A stretch of DNA of 19,391 nt from an uncultured Clostridia bacterium. GTDB taxonomy: Bacteria > Bacillota > Clostridia > TANB77 > CAG-508. The position numbers were made by a program, and so were the translations under genes. Under the pieces are notes generated by a model. It saw nothing but the letters and a program-made list of their open reading frames with translations. It did not search any database and was not told the DNA's origin. The DNA is taken from the NCBI GenBank assembly GCA_934169535.1, contig CAKPOC010000016.1, forward strand, positions 1-19,391. Reading direction: 5' to 3'. This document shows, piece after piece, positions 6,696 through 13,805 of the stretch (position 1 is its first letter; every line of letters starts with the position of its first letter).

Positions 6696-8063
6696 TTATT
6701 TTAACTTTTGTTCTATTAATTTTGCTAAAGCTTCTGCTTTAGTTTTAATATAACCTTGCTCTTCACCTTCTATCATAACTCGAACTAGTGGTTCGGTACC
6801 AGAAGGTCTAATAAGTACACGTCCATTTTCTGCAAATTCTTTTTCTAGTTCATCTATTTGTGTTTTTATTGTTTCGTCTTTTTCATAATCATATTTTTTA
6901 TCGGCCGACACTTTTGCATTTACAAGCACTTGCGGATATATTTTAATTATTTTACATAGTTCTGAAATTTTACTTTTCTTTTCTAACATTATTTTTATTA
7001 ACATTAGTGAAGTTAAAATTCCATCTCCAGTAGGATTATAATCTAACAAAATTATGTGCCCTGATTGTTCTCCACCTAAATTGTAGCCATTTTTTAGCAT
7101 ATTTTCTAAAACATATCTATCGCCTACTTGTGTTGCCTCAAAGTTAATATTATTTTCTTTAGCATATTTTCTTAATCCTAGGTTGCTCATTACAGTTGCT
7201 ACTACTGTATTTTTACTTAATTTGCCTTTTTCTTTTAAGTACTTGGAAATTACTGCCATTATTAAGTCCCCATCAATTAAATTTCCATTTTCATCTACGG
7301 CCTGGCATCTATCTCCATCACCATCATAAGCAATTCCTAAGTCGCAATTATGCTCTACAACAAATTTTTGCAATCCTTCTATATGTGTAGAACCACATTT
7401 GTCATTTATATTTATTCCATTTGGCTTATTATTAATTATGTAATAATTTATTCCTAATTTTTTAAATACTTTTTCTGCTATATTATATGTTGCGCCATTT
7501 GCTGTATCTATTGCTACTGTAAAGTTTTCTTTATCTAAGTTTTCTAAGTCTTCTTCAAAATTTTTTCTAAAGAAATATACATACTCCTCTAATAAGTCTT
7601 CCCTGTTTTCACAAATTCCTATTTTTTCATTTACTGCAGTTAATTCATCTATTTTGCCAGAATCCATTACCTCTTCAATTTCTTCTTCTAGGGAATCTGG
7701 AATTTTCATTCCTTTGTTGCTGAAAAATTTTATGCCATTAAACTCAAAAGTATTATGTGATGCTGATATTACTACACTTGCATCTGCTTTGTATCTTTTG
7801 GTTAAATATGCAACTCCTGGTGTTGGAATTACTCCTAAGCTTTTAACATTTGCACCATAACTTAGAAATCCTGCTGTCATTGCTGCTTCTATTAAAGTTC
7901 CTGATATTCTTGTGTCCCTTCCTATAAAAATTGTAGGAACTCCATTTTTTGAATGTTTTGCAAGAACATATGCTCCTGCTTTTGCTACTTTATATACAAG
8001 CTCTGGTGTAAGTTCACTATTGGCAATTCTTCTTATTCCATCTGTACCAAAATATTTTTTCAT
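6696..8063 (-). CDS. glmM: Phosphoglucosamine mutase GlmM
   Basis: Converts glucosamine-6-phosphate to glucosamine-1-phosphate, the step toward UDP-GlcNAc for peptidoglycan. The 455 residues match the family. Seen are the N-terminal KKYFGTDGIRR, IGRDTRISG (48-56), the phosphoserine loop VISASHNTFEFNG (98-110, Ser102), the metal loop DGDGDR (near 240), GEQSGHI for sugar binding and the phosphate-binding RPSGTEPLVR (about 419-428). GAAAGGA about 9 bases upstream fits the ATG, and a 17-base-spaced promoter lies at 8108-8136. It heads an operon with one small membrane protein. Confidence 0.97.
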   Translation of the reverse strand: MKKYFGTDGIRRIANSELTPELVYKVAKAGAYVLAKHSKNGVPTIFIGRDTRISGTLIEAAMTAGFLSYGANVKSLGVIPTPGVAYLTKRYKADASVVISASHNTFEFNGIKFFSNKGMKIPDSLEEEIEEVMDSGKIDELTAVNEKIGICENREDLLEEYVYFFRKNFEEDLENLDKENFTVAIDTANGATYNIAEKVFKKLGINYYIINNKPNGININDKCGSTHIEGLQKFVVEHNCDLGIAYDGDGDRCQAVDENGNLIDGDLIMAVISKYLKEKGKLSKNTVVATVMSNLGLRKYAKENNINFEATQVGDRYVLENMLKNGYNLGGEQSGHIILLDYNPTGDGILTSLMLIKIMLEKKSKISELCKIIKIYPQVLVNAKVSADKKYDYEKDETIKTQIDELEKEFAENGRVLIRPSGTEPLVRVMIEGEEQGYIKTKAEALAKLIEQKLK

Positions 8064-8107
8064 AATAATTTTTCCTTTCTTATAAAAAATATTTTTAGCT
8101 TTGCTTT

Positions 8108-8136
8108 ATTATATTTTTAATATTTATAAATTGCAA
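8108..8136 (-). promoter_or_regulatory. Promoter of glmM
   Basis: On the minus strand TTGCAA (8136-8131), a 17-base spacer and TATAAT (8113-8108), starting transcription about 40 bases before the ATG. No convincing terminator separates it from the glycosyltransferase gene ending at 8145. Confidence 0.7.
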
Positions 8137-8144
8137 TAGTTTTT

Positions 8145-9089
8145 TTAAAATTTAAATAATTTGCAATAAATTTTAAATGTTATTTTGTTTACACTTAGCA
8201 TGTATAAATGCTTACCGCTTTTATATGAATTTAAAATTTTGTTTTTCTTCCAATTTGGATATTTTGAATTTAAATTACTCCAAGTTTTTTCTAAAAGCTC
8301 TTTTCTTACTTTTCTGTCTTTAATTTTAGCCATTCTTTTTAATGAGCTGCATAATAAATATCTTGCATAATTGTATTCTAGCACAGTTTTGTAATCTTCA
8401 TATAAGTTATTTTCTTTATAATATTTTTCTACATTATCTAATACTATAAAAATTTCGGCATCTCTTTCATTTTGAACATTTGCAATAGAGCTTTGCCTTT
8501 GAACATAATAAACCAATGGAACTGCAACATACTGCGGATTTTTTATTTTAGGAATTAATTTGTATGTAAATTCTACATCTTCATATCTTAGCCCTTTGGG
8601 AAATTCTAAATTTTCAATAAGTTCCCTTTTTATTAGTTTGTTCCATGCAACAACTCTTATAAAAGCAAGCATTTCTTCTTTATTTTTATACTCTACCCTT
8701 TTGTCTACAATTTCCTTATTCGGATACTTCCAAATAAAATCACATTCTACGAAATCTGCATTATTAGTTATTGCTGCATTATACATTTTTTCATATATGT
8801 TTTTTTCTACAAAATCATCAGAATCAAGAAATGCGATAAACTCCCCCTTTGCATATTTTAAGCCATAATTTCTTGCATCCGAAAGGCCTCCATTTGTTTT
8901 TTCTAAGTATACTGCATTATTATTTTTTTCTGCCCAATCTTTTGCAATTTTTCCTGATGAATCAGTTGAACCATCATTTACTAAAATTATCTCTATATCT
9001 TCAAGAGTTTGATTTTCTAATGATTTTAAGCATTTTCCCAAATGTTTTTCTACGTTATATATTGGAACTATTACACTTACCTTTGGCAT
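8145..9089 (-). CDS. GT2 family glycosyltransferase (copy A)
   Basis: Nucleotide-sugar dependent glycosyltransferase with a GT-A fold, 314 residues. The catalytic domain (1-110) has VSVIVPIYNVE (4-14), LVNDGSTDSSG, GGLSDARNYG and the metal-binding FLDSDD (about 88-93). The variable half (110-314) contains RYEDVEFTYKLIP, the usual acceptor-side acidic motif, and a basic C-terminus without a membrane segment. TAAAGGAAGGG precedes the ATG. The first 95 codons are nearly identical to those of the next gene upstream (9102-10043), while the remainder differs, so the two share a catalytic domain but probably use different acceptors. It probably makes a surface polysaccharide or glycolipid; the substrate cannot be read from sequence. 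Confidence 0.9.
   Translation of the reverse strand: MPKVSVIVPIYNVEKHLGKCLKSLENQTLEDIEIILVNDGSTDSSGKIAKDWAEKNNNAVYLEKTNGGLSDARNYGLKYAKGEFIAFLDSDDFVEKNIYEKMYNAAITNNADFVECDFIWKYPNKEIVDKRVEYKNKEEMLAFIRVVAWNKLIKRELIENLEFPKGLRYEDVEFTYKLIPKIKNPQYVAVPLVYYVQRQSSIANVQNERDAEIFIVLDNVEKYYKENNLYEDYKTVLEYNYARYLLCSSLKRMAKIKDRKVRKELLEKTWSNLNSKYPNWKKNKILNSYKSGKHLYMLSVNKITFKIYCKLFKF
8805..9089 (-). repeat. Tandem repeat, copy A (GT2 catalytic domain)
   Basis: The first 285 or so bases of this gene are a near-identical direct copy of bases 9759-10043, offset by 954 bases. Long stretches, including silent positions, are the same around the LEKTNGGLSDARNYG segment. This points to recent duplication or ongoing gene conversion. 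Confidence 0.85.
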
Positions 9090-9101
9090 TTTTCCCTTCC
9101 T

Positions 9102-10043
9102 TTATCTTAATTTTAAATACAATTTAACATTTATAAACAACAGCATTCTTTTTATTAATTGTTTTAAATCTCTAGGTTTAATATTTTTATATAATTTTCT
9201 TTTTTTAAGCTCTTTTATATATTCTTTTTGGCCATTTTTAGATAAATTTTTAATATTTAAAATTAGCGAATTTGTATAGTATATCTTAATATCTTCTTTA
9301 GTTTTTTTATCAATATTATATTTTTCTATTTTCGATAGCATATTGTCATAGTGGTAAATTAAATCTTTTGCCATTTTTACCTTTTTTTCTTGATTTCCCC
9401 TAGTTATGCTTTTAGACGTTTGAACATAGTTATATCCTACAATATTTGTATTTACAACTGTTTTAGCCTTTAAGAGTACAAGCATAGTTAGTCCAAAATC
9501 TTCATGATAGCATCCTTTTTCATATTCAAAATTGTTATCTAGCCAAAATTTTCTATTATACAAATAGCACCATGCAGGCTCTAAAAATTTATCATTGCCA
9601 AATAATTTTTCAAAAGCTTCTTCTCCTGTAGCTTCTTCAAACGGCTCGGTTTGTGATTTTTCTAAAATTTTTCCGTTTTCATTTACAACATTTATTTGAA
9701 ATTTTATTAAGTCATAATTTTCATCAATATAATTTTTTAAATTAAAAAACAAATCGTTTTCTAAATAATCGTCTGAATCAAGAAATGCTATAAAATCACC
9801 TTTTGCATATTTTATGCCGTAATTTCGCGCATCTGAAAGGCCACCATTTGTTTTTTCTAAGTATACTGCATTATTATTTTTTTCTGCCCAATCTTTCGCA
9901 ATTTTTCCTGATGAATCAGTTGAACCATCATTTACTAAAATCACTTCTATATCTTTAAACGTTTGATTCTCTAATGATTTTAAGCATTTCCCCAAATACT
10001 TTTCTACATTATAAATTGGAACTATTACACTTACCTTCGGCAT
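9102..10043 (-). CDS. GT2 family glycosyltransferase (copy B)
   Basis: 313 residues, GT-A fold. The N-terminal catalytic domain is the near twin of copy A (VSVIVPIYNVE, NDGSTDSSG, GGLSDARNYG, FLDSDD). After about residue 95 the proteins diverge: this one has LENDLFFNLKNYI, an acceptor-domain acidic motif in GCYHEDFGLTMLVLLK, and a very basic C-terminus (RDLKQLIKRMLLFINVKLY) that could touch the membrane. GGAAGGA about 8 bases before the ATG. It follows the GT4-like gene by one base and precedes copy A by 12, so all lie in the rpiA-led transcript. It probably acts in surface glycan assembly. Confidence 0.9.
   Translation of the reverse strand: MPKVSVIVPIYNVEKYLGKCLKSLENQTFKDIEVILVNDGSTDSSGKIAKDWAEKNNNAVYLEKTNGGLSDARNYGIKYAKGDFIAFLDSDDYLENDLFFNLKNYIDENYDLIKFQINVVNENGKILEKSQTEPFEEATGEEAFEKLFGNDKFLEPAWCYLYNRKFWLDNNFEYEKGCYHEDFGLTMLVLLKAKTVVNTNIVGYNYVQTSKSITRGNQEKKVKMAKDLIYHYDNMLSKIEKYNIDKKTKEDIKIYYTNSLILNIKNLSKNGQKEYIKELKKRKLYKNIKPRDLKQLIKRMLLFINVKLYLKLR
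9759..10043 (-). repeat. Tandem repeat, copy B (GT2 catalytic domain)
   Basis: Partner of the repeat at 8805-9089, same orientation. Copies are most alike over the middle of the catalytic domain and drift apart at the domain edge, where the acceptor halves begin. Confidence 0.85.
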
Positions 10044-10044
10044 A

Positions 10045-11130
10045 TTATTTTCCTTCCACTATTTTTTCTAATTTGTTTAGTATTTCTTCGTTATATCTTT
10101 TTGCATCAAATCTTTTTTGTATTTTGTATCCATTATTTATTGCAAAATTCATAGCTTCTGCAATTTTATTTACATCTTTTTCTACTACTATTCCATATTT
10201 TTTTTCTACTTGCTCAGCACCTGAAACGTCTGTTGTTATTATTGGTGTATTTAACACAAATGCCTCAACAAAAGTTACGGGAGATCCTTCATAGTCTGAA
10301 GTTAAAATTAAATAATCCGCTAATTTTATATATGGATATGGATTTTTTTTGTTTCCTACAAAAATTAGCTCATCTTTAAGATTTTCTTTTTCAGCCATTT
10401 CTTTGTATTTTTTAGTATCTGGTCCTTCACCGACAAGAATTATTTTTAAATTTTGATTTTCGTTTTTTAAAATTTTTGCACTCTCTATAATTCTTGATAT
10501 TCTTTTTTGCTCTTCCATGTGCCTACTAACATTTACAAAAATTGTTTGATTTTTTTCTATTTTTTCAGGTATCGACTCTTCTGCTAAGTTTAATATTTCT
10601 TCATAATCTATCATATTATTTATATGTTCCACTTTTTTATCCATCTCTGGAAATACACTTAAAAACGTATCTTTACTTTTTCGTGACACAAATATTAATT
10701 TTTTAAATTCTTCAAATTTAACATTGTCAAAGAATTCTTTTACTTTTTGTTTTTGACCTTTATACTGAGCCAAATAATCCATGTGGCACCATAATATGCA
10801 ATTATTTGAAGCTGTTCTTGCAACAAATGAGCCAGGTCTTGAATATGTTGCAAATGAACAAGAAAAATCAAATTTATTTTTATATTTTCTTTTAAAATTT
10901 TGCTGTTTTATATAATTTATAGATTTTCTTAGTAATGCAAATTTAAAATTACTAGGTTTAAACTCTAAAATTTCTATAGAAGGATTTAATTTATCTAAAA
11001 AAATGCCCTTTTTTTCTTCTAAAACAAGAGTTATTTTATATTTGCTAGCTAATTTATTTAATAGCATTACTAATGCCTTTTCTATTCCACCCATTTCTAA
11101 ATTTACTGCTGAAAATAGTATTTTTTTCAT
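10045..11130 (-). CDS. GT4-like glycosyltransferase (GT-B fold)
   Basis: Retaining glycosyltransferase, 361 residues. The N-terminal Rossmann domain starts MKKILFSAVNLEMGGIEKAL, with the Gly-Gly acceptor-side motif. The C-terminal domain carries NQTIFVNVSRHMEEQKR, ILVGEGPDTKKYKEMAEK and the donor-binding SDYEGSPVTFVEAF (E-x7-E type), then NTPIITTDVSGAEQV. The ATG at 11130 is used because AAGGAG lies 7 bases before it; a longer reading from 11157 lies inside rpiA. It begins one base after the rpiA stop and is followed directly by the two GT2 genes, suggesting a small polysaccharide cluster. Confidence 0.9.
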   Translation of the reverse strand: MKKILFSAVNLEMGGIEKALVMLLNKLASKYKITLVLEEKKGIFLDKLNPSIEILEFKPSNFKFALLRKSINYIKQQNFKRKYKNKFDFSCSFATYSRPGSFVARTASNNCILWCHMDYLAQYKGQKQKVKEFFDNVKFEEFKKLIFVSRKSKDTFLSVFPEMDKKVEHINNMIDYEEILNLAEESIPEKIEKNQTIFVNVSRHMEEQKRISRIIESAKILKNENQNLKIILVGEGPDTKKYKEMAEKENLKDELIFVGNKKNPYPYIKLADYLILTSDYEGSPVTFVEAFVLNTPIITTDVSGAEQVEKKYGIVVEKDVNKIAEAMNFAINNGYKIQKRFDAKRYNEEILNKLEKIVEGK

Positions 11131-11131
11131 A

Positions 11132-11833
11132 TTATTCTCCTTGAATTGTTTCGACATTATACCCTATAAATAGTCCTGTTTCGATAACCCCTGTTATACT
11201 TTTTAGTCTTTTTTCCATTGTTTGGTCTATTTCATTAAATTTTACATCTAATATAAGGTTTCCATTTTGCGTAATTACTGGGCCATCTTTCTTTTGCGCC
11301 ATTCTAAGTTCTATGCTTGAAGCTCCCATATTGAATAATTCCTGTTTTACAAAATTTAAGCTTTGTGGCATAATTTCTACTGGAATTGCGCATTTTGAAC
11401 CTAGTTTTGATACAATTTTAGTTTTATCCACTAGTATATAAGTTTTTTGAGCGCTTTTTATGTTTAATTTTTCGTTAAACATTGCAGCACCTCTTCCTTT
11501 AATCATCCAATTGTCATGGTCTACTTCATCTGCTCCATCAAAGCACCAATCAGGCTTTTTATCTGTTATTTTTGCTGTTGGTATTTCTAGGTATGTACAT
11601 AACATTTCCATTTCGTACGAAGTAGGAATTGCTGTTATGTGTAGATTTTCCCTTTGAACTCTTTGTCCAATTGCAATTGCAGTTAAATATGATGTTGAGC
11701 CTGATCCAAACCCTATTACATCCCAATCTTGAACTTTTTGAGCCATAATATTTGCAACTTTTTCCTTTGCTTCTCTATTTGAAATTTCTTCTTTCCATGT
11801 AGGCTTTTGTAGTATTTCTTTATTCCAATTCAT
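11132..11833 (-). CDS. rpiA: Ribose-5-phosphate isomerase A
   Basis: Interconverts ribose-5-phosphate and ribulose-5-phosphate in the pentose phosphate pathway. The 233 residues fit RpiA: GFGSGSTSYLTAIAIG (sugar-phosphate loop, about 41-56), AIPTSYEMEMLC, DGADEVD (catalytic Asp), KGRGAAMFNEKL and VDKTKIVSKLG. The N-terminus is about 15 residues longer than the shortest members. AAAGGAG about 8 bases before the ATG. A strong hairpin with a T tail lies 23 bases upstream on the same strand, leaving no room for a separate promoter, so rpiA and the glycosyltransferases may depend on read-through from tyrS or on a promoter inside tyrS. Confidence 0.93.
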   Translation of the reverse strand: MNWNKEILQKPTWKEEISNREAKEKVANIMAQKVQDWDVIGFGSGSTSYLTAIAIGQRVQRENLHITAIPTSYEMEMLCTYLEIPTAKITDKKPDWCFDGADEVDHDNWMIKGRGAAMFNEKLNIKSAQKTYILVDKTKIVSKLGSKCAIPVEIMPQSLNFVKQELFNMGASSIELRMAQKKDGPVITQNGNLILDVKFNEIDQTMEKRLKSITGVIETGLFIGYNVETIQGE

Positions 11834-11855
11834 AAGTTTTCTCCTTTATATGAAT

Positions 11856-11891
11856 AAAAGGGGACTGTTATCTTTTATAGTGTCCCCCTTT
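11856..11891. terminator. Terminator or attenuator between tyrS and rpiA
   Basis: AAAGGGGGAC and GTCCCCTTTT (minus strand) form a GC-rich stem with one bulged G, followed by TTTTATTC. It sits 9 bases after the tyrS stop and 23 before the rpiA start. With no visible promoter behind it, partial read-through is likely. Confidence 0.75.
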
Positions 11892-11900
11892 AATTTGCTT

Positions 11901-13085
11901 TTATTTTGTTATTTTGAAAAAGCTTCCTTTTCCAATTTGTATTACTCCTTCAAAATCATTTAATGATTGATAGTCTGTAACTTTTTCTCCATTTATTTTT
12001 ATAGCACCTTGTTCAAATAATCTTTTTAGTTCTCCTTTTGAAGCTGCTTTTTTTGTTTTTAATAATGTGTCTAATATTGAATTTTCAAATTTAATTTCTT
12101 CTACATCTTCTGGAGCTTCCTGTTTTTGAAATGCTGTTTTAAAATGTTCTTCAGCTTTTTGAGCTTCTTCTTCATTATGATATAGTCTAGCAATTTCTTT
12201 TGCAAGTTCCATTTTTATATTTCTTGGATTTTCGCCGTTTTCTAAACGTTTTTCAATTTTGGCAACTTCGTCAGGATGAACATCTGTACATAAATTATAG
12301 TATTTAATTATCATGCTATCTGGTATTTTCATTACTTTTTCATACATTGTATTTGCATCTTCATCAACGCCGATATAGTTTCCTAAGCTTTTGCTCATTT
12401 TTTCTACGCCATCTATTCCCTCTAAAAGTGGCATAAATAGTGTTATTTGAGAGTCCTGTCCATAATCTTTTTGAATATTTCTTCCCATTAAAACATTAAA
12501 TGTTTGGTCTGTTCCTCCAAGTTCTAGGTCTGCCTTTATTGCTACAGAATCATATGCTTGCATTAAAGGATAGAAAAATTCGTGTAATGCAATTGGCTGA
12601 TTATTTTTATATCTTTTTTGGAAATCATCTCTTTCCAAAATTCTTGCTACAGTGCACTTTGCAGAAAGTTCTATTACATCTCTAAAGTTTAATTTATCGT
12701 GCCACTCGCTGTTATATCTTATAGTTGTTTTTGAAGGATCTAATATTTTTAATATTTGCTTTTGATATGTTTCTGCATTTGTTCTTACCTGCTCACGAGT
12801 TAAAGCTTTTCTTGTTTTTGATTTTCCAGTAGGATCACCAATCATTCCTGTAAAATCACCAATTATAATTATTACTTCATGTCCTAAATCTTGTAATTGT
12901 TTCATTTTTCTTAAAACAACTGCATGTCCTAAGTGAATATCTGGAGCTGATGGGTCAAGACCTAATTTTATTCTCATAGGTCTTCCTTCTTTTTCTATTT
13001 TTTTTAATTTTTCTTCAATTTCTTTTACATCAGTGTGGTCTGCCGCACCTTTTAGCATTATTTTAATTGTGTTTTCTATATCCAT
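11901..13085 (-). CDS. tyrS: Tyrosyl-tRNA synthetase
   Basis: Class I synthetase charging tRNA-Tyr in the cytosol. 394 residues: HIGH-type motif HLGH (51-54), GDFTGMIGDPTGKS (76-89), GGTDQTFNVLMGR (190-202), KMSKS (229-233) and a C-terminal S4 RNA-binding domain (about 330-394). The length and layout are those of the TyrRZ/TyrS2-like branch rather than the longer classical form. AAAGGA 8-9 bases before the ATG. It follows the DUF5662 gene by 13 bases. No T-box structure is recognised upstream, and the gap is too short for one, so control must come from the promoters at 13671-13746. Confidence 0.96.
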   Translation of the reverse strand: MDIENTIKIMLKGAADHTDVKEIEEKLKKIEKEGRPMRIKLGLDPSAPDIHLGHAVVLRKMKQLQDLGHEVIIIIGDFTGMIGDPTGKSKTRKALTREQVRTNAETYQKQILKILDPSKTTIRYNSEWHDKLNFRDVIELSAKCTVARILERDDFQKRYKNNQPIALHEFFYPLMQAYDSVAIKADLELGGTDQTFNVLMGRNIQKDYGQDSQITLFMPLLEGIDGVEKMSKSLGNYIGVDEDANTMYEKVMKIPDSMIIKYYNLCTDVHPDEVAKIEKRLENGENPRNIKMELAKEIARLYHNEEEAQKAEEHFKTAFQKQEAPEDVEEIKFENSILDTLLKTKKAASKGELKRLFEQGAIKINGEKVTDYQSLNDFEGVIQIGKGSFFKITK

Positions 13086-13098
13086 TTCTAATTCCTTT

Positions 13099-13644
13099 CT
13101 ATTTGCAATGTTTTTGATATAATCTTTTTAAATTTTTAGGTTTTAAAGTTGCATCTATTCCGTTTAGACTAACTTGCGTAAATGCCTCTGTTAAAAATGC
13201 TTTATTTTTATCATTTAAGGGTTGTCTATCTTTGTTTTTATTCCAATATTCTAACTGTGTATCTTTTTTCCATCTTTTACCGTTGTAAGTAAGCCCAGCG
13301 GCTAAGTTGTCACATAGCATTTCAACTTGATATTTATATGGTATTACAGGCATTTTTTCAGGTGCATTTACATCATACCAATAATCTGCATGATGTTTGT
13401 TTCTGCCTTTATGGTGAAGCCAAGCTTTAGAATATCCTTTGTCTTTTTTTACAAATTCTATTGGACTTCTATTTCCATTATAATACTTGGCAGACTCCCA
13501 AAATTCTATAAATGAATATTTAGATAAGTCATGAACTAAGCCTCTGTATGGTATTCCAGCTTTTAAGCATAATTTAAATACCGCCCATCTATGTCTATTT
13601 ACTAGCCCTAAGTGTTTCATTGCATTTGTTAAAATATTTGGCAC
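13099..13644 (-). CDS. DUF5662 family protein
   Basis: 181 residues, resembling DUF5662 proteins, which have no established function. Striking are the conserved His/Asp/Trp clusters LVHDLSKYS (about 36-44), WLHHKGRNKHHADYW (about 75-89) and VEMLCDNLAAGLTYNG, which suggest a metal-binding hydrolase core of HD-like type; this is inference. The start is a GTG at 13644 with AGAGGG about 6 bases upstream; an ATG at 13620 has no such site. It heads a transcript with tyrS and is divergent from uvrB. Confidence 0.75.
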   Translation of the reverse strand: MPNILTNAMKHLGLVNRHRWAVFKLCLKAGIPYRGLVHDLSKYSFIEFWESAKYYNGNRSPIEFVKKDKGYSKAWLHHKGRNKHHADYWYDVNAPEKMPVIPYKYQVEMLCDNLAAGLTYNGKRWKKDTQLEYWNKNKDRQPLNDKNKAFLTEAFTQVSLNGIDATLKPKNLKRLYQKHCK

Positions 13645-13670
13645 TTCAATCCCTCTTTCTTCTGCTACTT

Positions 13671-13699
13671 AGTTTATCATTTTTTATTTAAAAGTACAA
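13671..13699 (-). promoter_or_regulatory. Proximal promoter candidate, DUF5662-tyrS
   Basis: TTGTAC (13699-13694), a 17-base spacer and TAAACT (13676-13671) on the minus strand. It would give a leader of about 20 bases. Confidence 0.45.
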
Positions 13700-13717
13700 G
13701 TTATTTTTCGAGATTTT

Positions 13718-13746
13718 ATTATATACAATTTTCCTTGATTTTTCAA
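13718..13746 (-). promoter_or_regulatory. Distal promoter, DUF5662-tyrS
   Basis: TTGAAA (13746-13741), a 17-base spacer and TATAAT (13723-13718) on the minus strand; a better match than the proximal candidate. Its -35 box overlaps the inverted repeat at 13733-13748. Confidence 0.65.
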
Positions 13747-13748
13747 GG
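13733..13748. promoter_or_regulatory. Inverted repeat in the uvrB/DUF5662 intergenic region
   Basis: CCTTGA-TTTT-TCAAGG, a perfect 6-base palindrome. It overlaps the -35 of the leftward promoter and ends 7 bases before the -35 of uvrB, a place suited to an operator acting on both. No known regulator is recognised, and it does not fit the LexA pattern. Confidence 0.35.
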
Positions 13749-13754
13749 TTTTTG

Positions 13755-13783
13755 TTGAATATTTAGCGTTTTTATGATATATA
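13755..13783 (+). promoter_or_regulatory. Promoter of uvrB
   Basis: TTGAAT (13755-13760), a 17-base spacer and TATATA (13778-13783). AAAGGAGG is 6 bases before the ATG. No GAAC-N4-GTTY LexA box is visible here, unlike at dinB. Confidence 0.65.
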
Positions 13784-13805
13784 TTAATAAAAAAAGGAGG
13801 ATTAT

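Noticed and set aside
13733..13748. Palindrome CCTTGA-TTTT-TCAAGG as a terminator
   Set aside because: It lies between divergent genes where no transcript should end, and the stem is only 6 bases.
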